Shown here: positions 16,097-25,303 of the stretch, piece by piece
Layout: each line of letters opens with the position of its first letter
How positions within the stretch are numbered: position 1 is the first letter of the stretch
Assembly: GCA_025360015.1 (NCBI GenBank)
Contig: JANYCZ010000079.1
Span: 62,001 to 126,000 of the forward strand
Length of the DNA stretch: 64,000 nucleotides
Origin: Verrucomicrobiota bacterium
Lineage (GTDB): Bacteria > Verrucomicrobiota > Verrucomicrobiia > Verrucomicrobiales > Verrucomicrobiaceae
Reading direction: 5' to 3'
Notes under the pieces: model-generated
What the model was told of the DNA's origin: nothing
What the model saw: the letters and a program-made list of their open reading frames with translations, nothing else
The model's database searches: none
Translations under genes and position numbers: made by a program

Positions 16097-18991
16097 CTAC
16101 TTTAGGGAACGGAGCCAGGCGACGAGATCGAGGAGATCGGATTCGGGCATGGTTTGGTCCAGGCCCTGGGGCATGAGGCTGGTGGTGAGGGTCGTGTCAC
16201 CGGCGATGGTTTGATGGGCGATGGTTTTTTCCTGACCGGCGATGTCGATGACAAGCAAGCCTTCGGCGGTGTGGGATTTGATGACGCCCAAGGTTTGCTG
16301 ACCGTCGGTGGTTTCGATGACGTGGGCTTCGTAGTCGCGGGCGAGGGTGTTGCTGGGAAAGAGAATGCTTTCGAGGAGGTCGCGCTCGGTGCGGATGGCG
16401 CCGATGTGGGAAAGATCGGGGCCGATGGGCCGACCGGCGGAGCCGATCTTGTGGCAGGCGATGCAGGTGCCTTTGCCCATCTCAAAGTTCTTCTTTCCAT
16501 TCTCGACATTGCCGCTGGCGGTGACCTTGTCAGCGAGAGGTCCTAACTGGCGTTTCTTGGCTTCTGAGGCGGCGACGGCGGTATTGTAGGCAGGCAGGAG
16601 GATGGTTTCGAAGATGTCGGGCGGCAGGTCGCTGAAGGCGGTGCGGTAGGCACTTTCCTGCTGGCTGGCGATGACAGGATTCTTCGCGATCTCGACGGCT
16701 AATGCACGCCCAACCTCAGGCTCCTTCGATTTGCGCACGATGCCGAGGAGTGACTTGAGCTCGACGGGGCCCAGGGTGGCGAAGAGAGATGCGACTTCGA
16801 GGAGCTGGGGCTTTGGCAGCGGTGCGCTGGCGATCATGCCTGCGGCTTGAATTTTTGCGGCGGCGGATGAGGTGGAGTCGGTGAGAACGCCTTTGACCAT
16901 GGTGAAGGTTTCGCCGGTGAGCTTGACGGATTTGGCGGAGTCGAGGGCTTTGAGGCGAATGGCGAGCGGACGCTTGGTGTCGTTGGCGATGGTTTGGAGC
17001 GCGGCGTCGAAGTGCGGTGTCTTGAGGTGCTTGATGGCGTCGAGAACGAGCGGCGTGGGGGATTCAGCGAGGCGTTGGTCGAGCGCGGGAAGCCAGGCAT
17101 CGTTGGTGGTGCCGGTGGTTTGTGAGGCGAGAATGCGCAGGGCTGACTGCTGCAATGAGAGGTCCTTGCTGGTCAGCATTTCTGAAATCAACGACTGGGC
17201 GGATGAATCGCTGATGGCCGGTGTCACGATGCGTTCAATTTTCGACAGATGCTGCTGCAACCTGCCTGTTGACGCCAAAGATTCCACAGCCAGTGAGGTG
17301 AGGTCCGGATGACGCGACACAATGAACAGAGCTGCATTGACGAGCGTCGCGTCCTTACTGGTGATCGCAATCTTGAACGGGATCTTGAACAAGTCATTTC
17401 GGATTCCCCACAAGTCAGCGATCAGCAGAGATCGTGCGAGAAAATGAGGGGAGCCTGTGTCTCCGTGTCTCTCAATGTATTCGGCTTTTTCAGCGGCTGA
17501 CTTTTGCTTCAGGCGCTGTCCCGCATCGTACTTGATCAAGGCAGCGCTTAACCAACCTGCGGCGACATCGCGATTGGAACGCATCGTGGCGAGGATGACG
17601 GCGTGTTCGAGGGCCGGATCCAGCGGCTGGCCCAGCAGGCGATCCAACTCACCATTGTCGAAGTGATAAGGTTTTGACGACTGAGCGAGTGCCTCACAAG
17701 CAAGCCTCTGCGCGTGCGGATCCGTGGATTTGATATCGGCACCGGCGACAGCAGTGCTGGCTGTGATCGGCGCCGTGCCGGGCTTCGTGGATTTGATGCG
17801 ATAGACCGCGCCGAGCAGATTGGACTTGGCCATGAGACTGGAGGGGCAGCCGATGCGGAACCAGCCGCCGGTGTCGAGGAGGAGGAGGGAGCCGTCGCGG
17901 GGGTCTTCCATGACATCGGTGAGGTGGATGTCGGGGTTGTGGAGACGAAGGAATTCGTTTTCGACGGCCTTGTAGGTGCTGCCGCTGGGGGTGAGCTCCA
18001 TGCGGACGAGGCGCTGGGTGTTAAAGTGGGTGACCATGAACTGCTGGGTGCTCGGGTTCTTGGCAGGATAGTTTTTCCAGAAGCAGGAACCGCTGACGGC
18101 GACGTGGCCGAAGTTATACATGACGGGCATGGTTTCGAGGGTGCGCGGGAGATGGGCGATGGCTTTGAGCTGATCGGCACGCTCATAGACGCCGCCGTAG
18201 AGCCAGTGGATTATGGTGTCTCCTCGTGGCTGACTGTAGTAGAGGTTTTGCACGCCGATGATGTCGCCATCAGGTGTGAAATCGACTTCGACGGGATTGT
18301 CGCCGCAGCCGAGGGAGTGCCAGGCGACATCCGTGCCGTCGGGCTTGCAGCTCCAGATGCCGCAGGCGGCGGATTCATCCACCAGGGTGCCGTCCTTCTG
18401 CACGACTTTGTGGCCCTTGCGGCCATGGCACCAGTAGAGGCGGCCGTTGGGATGGAGGAAGGGGCCGTGGATATCGGCGGCGTTGCCGGTGTAGTCGAAG
18501 CCGCCGACGATCATTTCGCGCTGGTCGGCGACGCCGTCGTTGTCGGTGTCGGTGAGCTTCCAGATGCCGGGCGGGGAGCCGACGTAGAGGCTGCCCTTGA
18601 GCCAGCAGGCACCTTGAGGGAAGGTCATCTTGTCGGCGAAGACGGTGCTTTTGTCGAAGCTGCCATCGTGGTCCGTGTCTTCGAGCATGAGGACACGGTT
18701 TGGCGGAGAGGCTTCGAGCTGCGGCTTGTTCCAGTTCACACCGACGGCATCGCCGACGAAGAGACGGCCTTGGTCATCGAGGCAGCCCATGATGGGATGG
18801 GTGACGAGGGGGGCGGCAGCGGCGACTTCAAGCGTGTAGCCTTCAGGAAGATCGTGCTTGGGAAGAGCGAGGGATGATTTGCCGGTGATGACGACGGGGC
18901 GTTTGCCACTTTCGGGGATGGTGCTGCCTTGGTCCGGAGGGAGATCGGCGGCAAAGGCTGGGAGGGCGAGGAGGAGGAGCAGCTGGCGCAT
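16097..18991 (-). CDS. PVC-type heme-binding CxxCH protein with membrane-bound dehydrogenase-like propeller
   Basis: 964 residues from the ATG giving MRQLLLLLALPAFAADL, a clean signal peptide, so it acts in the periplasm. Residues about 35-400 look like the beta-propeller dehydrogenase domain of planctomycete and verrucomicrobial proteins: GYTLEVAAAAPLVTHPI, VLMLEDTDHDGSFDKSTVFA, LTDTDNDGVADQRE. A helical HEAT-like middle follows. The C-terminus is a cytochrome c-type domain with one heme site, CIACH, at residues 843-847, then RPIGPDLSHIG and the DLVAWLRSLK end. The substrate is unknown; such proteins are often linked to sugar or polyol oxidation. The longer frame upstream reads through the 39-bp repeat and was rejected. 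Confidence 0.88.
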   Translation of the reverse strand: MRQLLLLLALPAFAADLPPDQGSTIPESGKRPVVITGKSSLALPKHDLPEGYTLEVAAAAPLVTHPIMGCLDDQGRLFVGDAVGVNWNKPQLEASPPNRVLMLEDTDHDGSFDKSTVFADKMTFPQGACWLKGSLYVGSPPGIWKLTDTDNDGVADQREMIVGGFDYTGNAADIHGPFLHPNGRLYWCHGRKGHKVVQKDGTLVDESAACGIWSCKPDGTDVAWHSLGCGDNPVEVDFTPDGDIIGVQNLYYSQPRGDTIIHWLYGGVYERADQLKAIAHLPRTLETMPVMYNFGHVAVSGSCFWKNYPAKNPSTQQFMVTHFNTQRLVRMELTPSGSTYKAVENEFLRLHNPDIHLTDVMEDPRDGSLLLLDTGGWFRIGCPSSLMAKSNLLGAVYRIKSTKPGTAPITASTAVAGADIKSTDPHAQRLACEALAQSSKPYHFDNGELDRLLGQPLDPALEHAVILATMRSNRDVAAGWLSAALIKYDAGQRLKQKSAAEKAEYIERHGDTGSPHFLARSLLIADLWGIRNDLFKIPFKIAITSKDATLVNAALFIVSRHPDLTSLAVESLASTGRLQQHLSKIERIVTPAISDSSAQSLISEMLTSKDLSLQQSALRILASQTTGTTNDAWLPALDQRLAESPTPLVLDAIKHLKTPHFDAALQTIANDTKRPLAIRLKALDSAKSVKLTGETFTMVKGVLTDSTSSAAAKIQAAGMIASAPLPKPQLLEVASLFATLGPVELKSLLGIVRKSKEPEVGRALAVEIAKNPVIASQQESAYRTAFSDLPPDIFETILLPAYNTAVAASEAKKRQLGPLADKVTASGNVENGKKNFEMGKGTCIACHKIGSAGRPIGPDLSHIGAIRTERDLLESILFPSNTLARDYEAHVIETTDGQQTLGVIKSHTAEGLLVIDIAGQEKTIAHQTIAGDTTLTTSLMPQGLDQTMPESDLLDLVAWLRSLK

Positions 18992-19304
18992 GGGGCATGT
19001 ACGCTGCGACAGAGCGGGTTGTGTCGGAGATGCGCTGGGAAGATGATGACTTGTACTCGGATAGCAGCGTGAGCCTGTTCGTGGGGTGGGTTGTGCCGAC
19101 GCAGTTTGTGACCGCCCAGACCGCACATGGAATGTGCGGACCACTTCACGTCGGGCTGATCGAGGCGCGGTGTGTCTGCGACGCGTTCGGGGACGGGCGT
19201 GCTGTCGCCAAAACCGTCCTACAACCTGCAGCGCTCCGTGCTTGTGACTAGTATTCGGAAGAAGTCTCGTTGACAGTTTTAACTAAAAGCGGCAAAGCGA
19301 CGCG
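18992..19304. other. Intergenic region between divergent heme protein and membrane protein genes
   Basis: About 310 bp without a gene. It holds the second 39-bp repeat at 19120-19158. Divergent promoters are expected here, but no convincing -35/-10 pair could be picked by eye. Confidence 0.5.
19120..19158. repeat. 39-bp direct repeat with CCGCACAT hairpin, copy 2
   Basis: Same orientation and nearly the same sequence as the copy at 16052-16090. The 8-bp arms and GGA loop are unchanged. Together the copies bracket the heme-binding protein gene. Confidence 0.85.
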
Positions 19305-19847
19305 ATGGAAATCAATCCCTACGCGGCTCCAAAGTCCCAAGTGCTTCAAGTGACGTCTGAAGATGAAGAGATACGCAAGCAGCACATCAACACAGAGGGG
19401 ACGATGAAGTCGGTGGGGACTTTGTATTATTTCGGTGCGTTCATGCTGGTGCTTTACGGCTTGATCCTGATGGGCACGGGTCTCAGCGCTATGAAAGAAG
19501 GCTCATGGGTGGCAGTTCTTATTGGAGTTGTGCTACTGGCTCTCGGCATCGGACAGGGGCGGCTGGCTTATGGCCTGAGCAGGCTGTCAAGCTGGGCGCG
19601 AACGCCTACCATCGTCCTTTCCAGCATCGGTCTCCTGGCTATTCCAGTGGGTACGCTGATCAACATCTACATCCTGGTGAGGATAACGGGACAGAAGGGG
19701 CAGTTCATATTCACGCCGGAGTATCAGCGGATCATCGCGGCGACACCACATGTGAAACGAAAAACTTCCGTAGTGGCGTGGGTGGTACTCATCGTGCTGC
19801 TGCTGATCCTGATCGGGAGCATCGTCTCCAACATGTACCGCCATTAA
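19305..19847 (+). CDS. Four-segment membrane protein with NPYAAP N-terminus
   Basis: 180 residues. It starts MEINPYAAPKSQV; a conserved-looking 'NPYxxP' beginning is common in uncharacterised membrane proteins of Planctomycetes and Verrucomicrobia. Hydrophobic segments are at about residues 40-60 (LYYFGAFMLVLYGLILMG), 65-83 (WVAVLIGVVLLALGIG), 98-120 and 153-175 (VVAWVVLIVLLLILIGSIV). No catalytic motif is seen. Function unknown. It is convergent with the next gene, with only 9 bp between stop codons. Confidence 0.75.
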   Translation: MEINPYAAPKSQVLQVTSEDEEIRKQHINTEGTMKSVGTLYYFGAFMLVLYGLILMGTGLSAMKEGSWVAVLIGVVLLALGIGQGRLAYGLSRLSSWARTPTIVLSSIGLLAIPVGTLINIYILVRITGQKGQFIFTPEYQRIIAATPHVKRKTSVVAWVVLIVLLLILIGSIVSNMYRH

Positions 19848-19856
19848 GCCTTGCAG

Positions 19857-21350
19857 CTACAGCCGCCGGACTTCCTGCACTTCCAGCCCCGTGAGCTTCC
19901 ACTCGTTTTTCACGGGGGTGATGGTGACGCGGGCGTTGTAGATGTTCACGCGAGGATGGCTGTGGCCCCAGTGGCCGACGATGCCGCGAGCCATCCAGTT
20001 GCAGTCCGCGACAAAACCTTCGCCTTTGGGATTGGGAGCAACCTTGTCCACGGTGGCGGAGAATTCGGCGATGGTGACACGGGTGCCTTCGCGACCGTCA
20101 AGGGTGAGCGCCTGGATGGTTTCGAGATACAGTTTGCGCAGCAGTTCGCCATCGACACTACGGGCCAGCACGTCATAGACGTCGGATTCGGCGTGATGGT
20201 CGAACGCGCGGTAAACATTGCGCAGCAGCGGGGAGACGATCTGCTGAGCCTCCGCGACCTGGGTGACCGCCGGTATAGGAGAGCCCATGTGCACAGGCAC
20301 CGTCAGCAGCTGGCTCATGAGTACGCCGCCCAGCAGCCAGACGGCGATATACGGCAGGCTGCCACCGGGGAGCTTGTGATCCTTGATCTTGAGATAGGCA
20401 TAAAAAATGATGCCGCCGATCAGCCATAGAATGCCACCCAGCGGCAGGCGGAAGGCTTCCTCAATTTCAAACTGCGGCACTGCCGCCAGTGGCGCCGGGC
20501 GCGGCATGCGGCCCTGATTGCGCCAGCGGAAGGTTTTGACCGAGGAATGAATTTCTCCGGTTTCGCTCAAGGGGCCAAAGAAGACACGGATGGGCAGCTT
20601 GGTGGTGCCTTTGATCCAGCCTTTCCAGGTGACATTCAATTCATCCGGCCCGGGCGGCGTGGCAAACTCCCACATGAATCCGACCAGCGCCTGATTCAGG
20701 GCAACTTCTTCTCCCTCTTTCAAGGGCAGTGTGTTGCCGGGCAGGCCTTTGATGACGGCAACCAGAGGCTGCGGCACTGGCAACGGCTGGCTGCCGGTGC
20801 CAAGGAGACACCAGTCGGCGGCAAACGAGGCAGCTTTGTCGATGATCTGCTTTTGCTGCTCCTGTGTGAGTGACGCCGGCGCGGGGGCATCCGGCGCCAG
20901 CCATGCCAGCACGGTGGCCGCATCAAAGAGCACTTCAAAACGCGTCTGGTACGGCTCAATGTAGAGATAGGCCTGCGCGATGGGCCCGGTGATCGTGAGC
21001 GAACTGCTCGTGGGCAATGGTGGTGGGGCAGTGGCGGGCGCGGCTGCCGGGGGGGCTGGCGGCGGTGTCGCTGGAGGAACCACTGACGGATTTACTGGTG
21101 GAACCAGTGAGGGCACTAATGATGGATTGACCGGTGGAATGACTGGAACCGATGGGACGGCTGCCGGAGCTTCAACTCTGGGCATCGCCGGCGCCGCAGG
21201 GCCAAGTGAAGGCAGAGTCTGCAAGGGCTGGAGCGGACCGATTTGGATCGTGTCCTGCGCCTGCAAGCCGACCGGAGCCATGGCCCCCTGCGCGAGGATG
21301 ATGGTGAGGATGGCGCTGCACCAGTGCGATGGCAGGAAATGTTTTGGCAT
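19857..21350 (-). CDS. Exported proline-rich protein with C-terminal membrane segments
   Basis: 497 residues. A signal peptide (ILTIILAQGAMAPVGLQAQ) is followed by about 90 residues dominated by Pro, Val and Ala, probably a flexible linker. Residues about 125-310 are a globular region with no known motif. Two hydrophobic segments follow (LGGILWLIGGIIFYAYLKI and YIAVWLLGGVLMSQLL), then a soluble C-terminal domain of about 130 residues with DVYDVLARSVDGELLRKLYL and EWKLTGLEVQEVRRL. The family is not recognised. It is probably an envelope protein. Confidence 0.7.
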   Translation of the reverse strand: MPKHFLPSHWCSAILTIILAQGAMAPVGLQAQDTIQIGPLQPLQTLPSLGPAAPAMPRVEAPAAVPSVPVIPPVNPSLVPSLVPPVNPSVVPPATPPPAPPAAAPATAPPPLPTSSSLTITGPIAQAYLYIEPYQTRFEVLFDAATVLAWLAPDAPAPASLTQEQQKQIIDKAASFAADWCLLGTGSQPLPVPQPLVAVIKGLPGNTLPLKEGEEVALNQALVGFMWEFATPPGPDELNVTWKGWIKGTTKLPIRVFFGPLSETGEIHSSVKTFRWRNQGRMPRPAPLAAVPQFEIEEAFRLPLGGILWLIGGIIFYAYLKIKDHKLPGGSLPYIAVWLLGGVLMSQLLTVPVHMGSPIPAVTQVAEAQQIVSPLLRNVYRAFDHHAESDVYDVLARSVDGELLRKLYLETIQALTLDGREGTRVTIAEFSATVDKVAPNPKGEGFVADCNWMARGIVGHWGHSHPRVNIYNARVTITPVKNEWKLTGLEVQEVRRL

Positions 21351-21388
21351 GCTGCGGAGTTAGAAAATGAAGGAACAAAAATGCTGAA

Positions 21389-22813
21389 TCAAAGCACCCA
21401 GGGCTTGCGCCATTCCTTGGAGAGCAGCCTGGAGGCTGCGGCGTTGTCCGCAATGGTTTCCGACTTCGGATCCCACTTCAAGCCGGTGCTGCCACTGCGC
21501 AGCGCAATGTTTGCCAGATGGGCGATGGTGATGCTGCGGTGCGAGACTTCGACGGGAGTCGCGGTCGGTTTGCCGTCGTAGATGCAGGAGAGGAAATTGT
21601 CCGTGTGATCCTTGCTTTCGTAGAGATGGATTTCTTCGGGGCGGGTCTTCTCGCGCAGGATTTCAGGGCTGCTGGCGGTGATCTTGCCACGGTTGACGTA
21701 GATCCATTTGCCGTCATCGCCTTCAAACATCACACCGACGTGATCGAAGGGCTTCTTGGCATTCGGCGTGGCCAGCGCGGCTTCGACTTCAGGCATGAGC
21801 TTATGCGTCGGGCTGGCGACGTGCATGACGAGGCCATTTTCATACACGCATTCAAAGGAAAACTCGGAGGCGGTGTTGTAGAGAGCGGCCTTGTCCAACG
21901 TGCCGCTCACATTGCGCAGCTCGACGGGGCCACTGAGCTGCGTACCCATGCCCCACTGGGCGATGTCGATGTGGTGCGCGCCAAAGTCGGTGATCATGCC
22001 GCCGGAGAAATTGAAATTGTGACGCCAGTTGAGCGGCAGCAATGCAGGGCGGTAGTCCATGTGCTCCGCAGGGCCGAGCCACATCTCGTAATCGAAGTCG
22101 GGCGGCAGCGGCGCGGGATTGATCTGGTCGGCCATGCCATTCCAGTTGGAGTGGCCACCGGGCAGGCCGACGCGCACGCGCTTGAGTTTACCGATGCGGC
22201 CATTCTGTGTCATCTCGCAGGCGAGGCGGAAATACTGATCACTGCGCTGCTGGCTGCCGGTCTGCCAGGTGACGCCTGACCTGGCCACTTCATCGCTCAT
22301 GCGGCGGCCTTCCGCGATGGTGAGCGCCAGCGGCTTCTGGCCATAGATGTGTTTGCCTTTGCGGGCGGCATAGATGGCGAGGTGGGCATGCCAGTGGTCG
22401 GGCGTGGAGACCTGCACTGCATCCAGGTCTTCCTTTTCCATCATCTCACGAAAGTCTGCATAGGCGGCGCAAGCTTTCACCGGCTTGTTGGCCGACTGCG
22501 AATAATGCGCATCAATGATCTTCCTGCCGGCCTCGCGCCCGCCGGTTTTTTTGCCGTCGTAGCCGTAGTGGCCGTATTCCTTCATCGGATCAGCGACGGC
22601 AATAACCTGGCATTTGTCGTTGTTTAGAAAAGATGGAGTCCAGTCACCGGCGATGGTGCCCCAGCCGATGGCACCGACGGTGATGCGCTCGGAAGGTGCC
22701 GGACGCCCGCCTCTGCCAATTGCCGTGGCGGGAATGATGGTGGGAAAACCGAGCGCAGTGGCGCTGATGGCAAAGAAATGACGGCGTGAGAGGTTAGGAA
22801 TATCTTTATTCAC
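21389..22813 (-). CDS. Secreted Gfo/Idh/MocA-family oxidoreductase (Tat substrate)
   Basis: 474 residues from a GTG. The N-terminus LSRRHFFAISATALGFPTI carries a twin-arginine signal (SRRHFF), so it is exported folded with its cofactor. The Rossmann fold starts at ITVGAIGWGTIAGDW, and VSTPDHWHAHLAIYAARKGKHIYGQKPLA is the typical second part with the catalytic Lys region (EKP-like QKP). The C-terminal domain has DFGAHHIDIAQWGMGT. Many such secreted proteins occur in this phylum; the substrate, presumably a sugar, is unknown. Confidence 0.88.
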   Translation of the reverse strand: MNKDIPNLSRRHFFAISATALGFPTIIPATAIGRGGRPAPSERITVGAIGWGTIAGDWTPSFLNNDKCQVIAVADPMKEYGHYGYDGKKTGGREAGRKIIDAHYSQSANKPVKACAAYADFREMMEKEDLDAVQVSTPDHWHAHLAIYAARKGKHIYGQKPLALTIAEGRRMSDEVARSGVTWQTGSQQRSDQYFRLACEMTQNGRIGKLKRVRVGLPGGHSNWNGMADQINPAPLPPDFDYEMWLGPAEHMDYRPALLPLNWRHNFNFSGGMITDFGAHHIDIAQWGMGTQLSGPVELRNVSGTLDKAALYNTASEFSFECVYENGLVMHVASPTHKLMPEVEAALATPNAKKPFDHVGVMFEGDDGKWIYVNRGKITASSPEILREKTRPEEIHLYESKDHTDNFLSCIYDGKPTATPVEVSHRSITIAHLANIALRSGSTGLKWDPKSETIADNAAASRLLSKEWRKPWVL

Positions 22814-22913
22814 GCTCTCAATTTAGCGGATGCGCCCGCAGAGGCCAGAAAGAAATCGAAGAACTCCGACGCAACAGTGGACATGGCACGCCTGTTTGCT
22901 GCATGATGCGTGG

Positions 22914-23885
22914 ATGAAAAAAACGAAGGCATTGCTGCGGCGTTTCCTCCCACTTGTTGGAGCCGCACTGCTGCTCGCGGCTTCTTTTTTCCCTTATCAG
23001 GAGAAAAAGAGCCGGCTGAGAATCGTGCCCGGAGTGTGGCCTGCGGCTGAAGCTCTGCTGGTGGCGAGCGACCTGCAAATCCTGCCGCCCGACCGTTTTC
23101 AAACCATCGAAATGCCCTGGTCATCCGCCGTGGTGCGGGCCTTTGGCAGCGGCGCAGCCGATGTGGCCGTGGTGACTCTAGACAGCCTCCTGCGGATGCG
23201 TGATGCCGGGCAGAAACTGAAGGTGCTGATGGTGCTGAGCCAGTCCGCAGGAGGCGATGCCATCTTAGCACGTCATCAGATCCTGCGGCTGCAGGATCTG
23301 AAAGGGAAACGGGTAGGCGTGGAGCGCAGCGTGGGCACCTATTTGCTGGCCAATGGGCTGGAGAGCATCGGCCTGACCATGGCAGACATCGAAGTCGTCC
23401 CTATGTTCCAGTCGGAGATGGAGCCAGCCATGCAAGGGGGACAGGTGGAGGCAGTCGTGGTGACTGAACCGTGGCTGACCATCTTGTCACGCGGAGGCAC
23501 CCACAGCCTGTATGACTCCACCCAGCTCAAGGTGCCGATCATGTACCTGCTGGTGGCCTCAGAGCAGGCATGCACCTCTTCCCGCGCAGAACTGGTGTCA
23601 CTGCTCAAAGTGCAGACGGAGATGGCGAAAAAGATATGGGAAGGCACACCTTTTCCAGGAATGGATGCTGTTTTGCGGCGTGAGAATCTGAAGGAAGCGG
23701 AACTGCCGCCATGCCTCAAACGGCTGCAACCGCTGGGCAAAACTGAAAACGAGGAACTGCTGAAACAACTCCCGCAACTGGCGCTGCAAATGGAGGGGCT
23801 GATGTTCCGCGCCGGAATGCTCAAAACCAAGCCCGCAGGCGGAGAATGGATCGACAGCAGCTTCACCAAGGAGGTGTTTAAGTGA
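22914..23885 (+). CDS. Periplasmic solute-binding protein of the SsuA/TauA/NMT1 type
   Basis: 323 residues from the ATG giving MKKTKALLRR; the longer frame lacks sense. A basic start and a hydrophobic stretch (FLPLVGAALLLAASFF) form a signal or anchor, with no lipobox. The type 2 binding-protein fold is indicated by RIVPGVWPAAEALLVASD, FGSGAADVAVVTLDSLLRM, DLKGKRVGVERSVGTYLLANGLE and VEAVVVTEPW, all typical of sulfonate/nitrate/thiamine-precursor binding proteins. No permease or ATPase gene is nearby. Its stop codon overlaps the start of the next gene, a histidine kinase, which suggests a sensing rather than an uptake role. Confidence 0.82.
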   Translation: MKKTKALLRRFLPLVGAALLLAASFFPYQEKKSRLRIVPGVWPAAEALLVASDLQILPPDRFQTIEMPWSSAVVRAFGSGAADVAVVTLDSLLRMRDAGQKLKVLMVLSQSAGGDAILARHQILRLQDLKGKRVGVERSVGTYLLANGLESIGLTMADIEVVPMFQSEMEPAMQGGQVEAVVVTEPWLTILSRGGTHSLYDSTQLKVPIMYLLVASEQACTSSRAELVSLLKVQTEMAKKIWEGTPFPGMDAVLRRENLKEAELPPCLKRLQPLGKTENEELLKQLPQLALQMEGLMFRAGMLKTKPAGGEWIDSSFTKEVFK

Positions 23886-25264
23886 ATTTATTTCGATCGA
23901 TCCAAGGTCGCATCACCCCGACGGTATGGGTGTTTGGACTGCTGATCATTCTGTTCAACAACTGGAGGAATCAGCAGTGGCTGACAGACCGCCGGCTCGA
24001 ACGCATGGAACTGGAGGCCACAGAAACCGGCAGCCGTCTGGCAGGACTGCTGCAGCATCTTTCGCGCAAGCAGCAGCAGCGCTCCGCCGAACTCGAGATG
24101 GCCTACGTGTCGCTCTCTCCAGACGTGGATCTGGGGCTGGTGTGCAACAAGGAGGGGATCGTAAGCTGCGCCACGCACATGCAATGGCAGCAGATGGACG
24201 TCATGCAAACACCGCTGGCAGCAGAATGGCGGCGGCACACCGCAGTGCTTGAAACCATGGCACCTGCATTTGAATGGAACGCTGAAAAAACCAGCCTGCT
24301 GGTAATGGTACCGTTCTTTGAAACTTATGATTCCACCAGCCGAGCGGCGGTGCTGATCCGCTATGATGCGAAGCTGGCGCTGGTGGAGGTGCGCGCGGAC
24401 GCGTGGCATGAGTCTCTGCGGCAGGCCGGCGTGCTGCTTTCATCCTGCCTGCTGCTTTGGTTTGCCCTGGATGAACTGATCACACGCAGGGTGCGAAGGG
24501 TGGTGGAGATCCTGCGCGCTGCGAGCTCCAAGGACGGCCTCCCCATCACACTCGAGGGGAGTGATGAACTCTCCATGATCTCCCAAGAATTTGCCGGCGC
24601 GGTGACCAAGCTGAGAATCGCGGAAAACATGGTGCTGGAAGCTGCGGAACAGGAACGCCGGAAAATCGGCAGAGACTTGCATGACGACATCTGCCAAAGA
24701 CTCTCTGCGACCAAAATGAAGGCGGAGGTCGTGCAGGGAATGATCCATGAAAAAGACGGCAAGATCGCCATTCTCGCCGGCCAGGTGGCGGAAGAGCTGT
24801 CGGAATCGACGGTGATCGCACGCAGCATGGCGTGGGGACTTGCTCCAGTGGGCATTGAGAATCACGGGCTGAAGGATGCGCTGGAAAACGTGCTGCGGTT
24901 TGTGGAGAAATCATACAGCGTGCAGGGCTCGCTGGACTATTCCGATGTGAGCGACAGCCTGAGCGGCAGCTCCCAGGAACTGCTGTTCCGAATTGCCCAG
25001 GAACTGGCGATCAACGCCTGCAAGCATTCCAGGCCCGGAGTCGTCAACATCACCGTACGAATGGAAGGCGAGAATGTCGTATTAAGCGTCATTCATGATG
25101 GATCTCTCTTTTCCGAAAAGGCGGCGGCGGACGGCCACGGCATGGGCCTGCATCTTATGGGCCAGCGGCTGCGTACCCTCTCTGCAACACTGGAGAGAAC
25201 CGTAGAAAAAGGAACTCGGGATTTTTCCATTTCCATCGTGCGAATTCCGCCAAAGAATCTATGA
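23882..25264 (+). CDS. Sensor histidine kinase, HisKA_3 (NarL-partner) type
   Basis: 460 residues, starting at a GTG that overlaps the upstream stop codon (GTGA). Two membrane segments (about 12-27 and 181-197) enclose a sensor domain of about 150 residues outside the membrane. A HAMP-like region follows, then HisKA_3 with the phospho-accepting His267 in ERRKIGRDLHDDICQRLSA. The ATPase domain has ELAINACKHS (N box) and GHGMGLHLMGQRL (G box). It is expected to phosphorylate the regulator that follows. The periplasmic part has no recognised sensor fold and may read the binding protein encoded just upstream. Confidence 0.9.
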   Translation: MNLFRSIQGRITPTVWVFGLLIILFNNWRNQQWLTDRRLERMELEATETGSRLAGLLQHLSRKQQQRSAELEMAYVSLSPDVDLGLVCNKEGIVSCATHMQWQQMDVMQTPLAAEWRRHTAVLETMAPAFEWNAEKTSLLVMVPFFETYDSTSRAAVLIRYDAKLALVEVRADAWHESLRQAGVLLSSCLLLWFALDELITRRVRRVVEILRAASSKDGLPITLEGSDELSMISQEFAGAVTKLRIAENMVLEAAEQERRKIGRDLHDDICQRLSATKMKAEVVQGMIHEKDGKIAILAGQVAEELSESTVIARSMAWGLAPVGIENHGLKDALENVLRFVEKSYSVQGSLDYSDVSDSLSGSSQELLFRIAQELAINACKHSRPGVVNITVRMEGENVVLSVIHDGSLFSEKAAADGHGMGLHLMGQRLRTLSATLERTVEKGTRDFSISIVRIPPKNL

Positions 25265-25303
25265 TCTGATGAAGCCAAAAGAAGCCTTTAAAACCACCCG
25301 CCC

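Noticed and set aside
17714-18877. 387-codon forward frame opposite the heme-binding protein gene
   Set aside because: The reverse frame has a signal peptide, propeller motifs and the CIACH site; the forward one has a repetitive Gly/Asp/Glu/Val composition and no domain.
16097-19144. Longer start of the heme-binding protein gene
   Set aside because: The extra 51 codons read through the 39-bp hairpin repeat and give a Ser/Pro/Arg-rich string before the real signal peptide at 18991.
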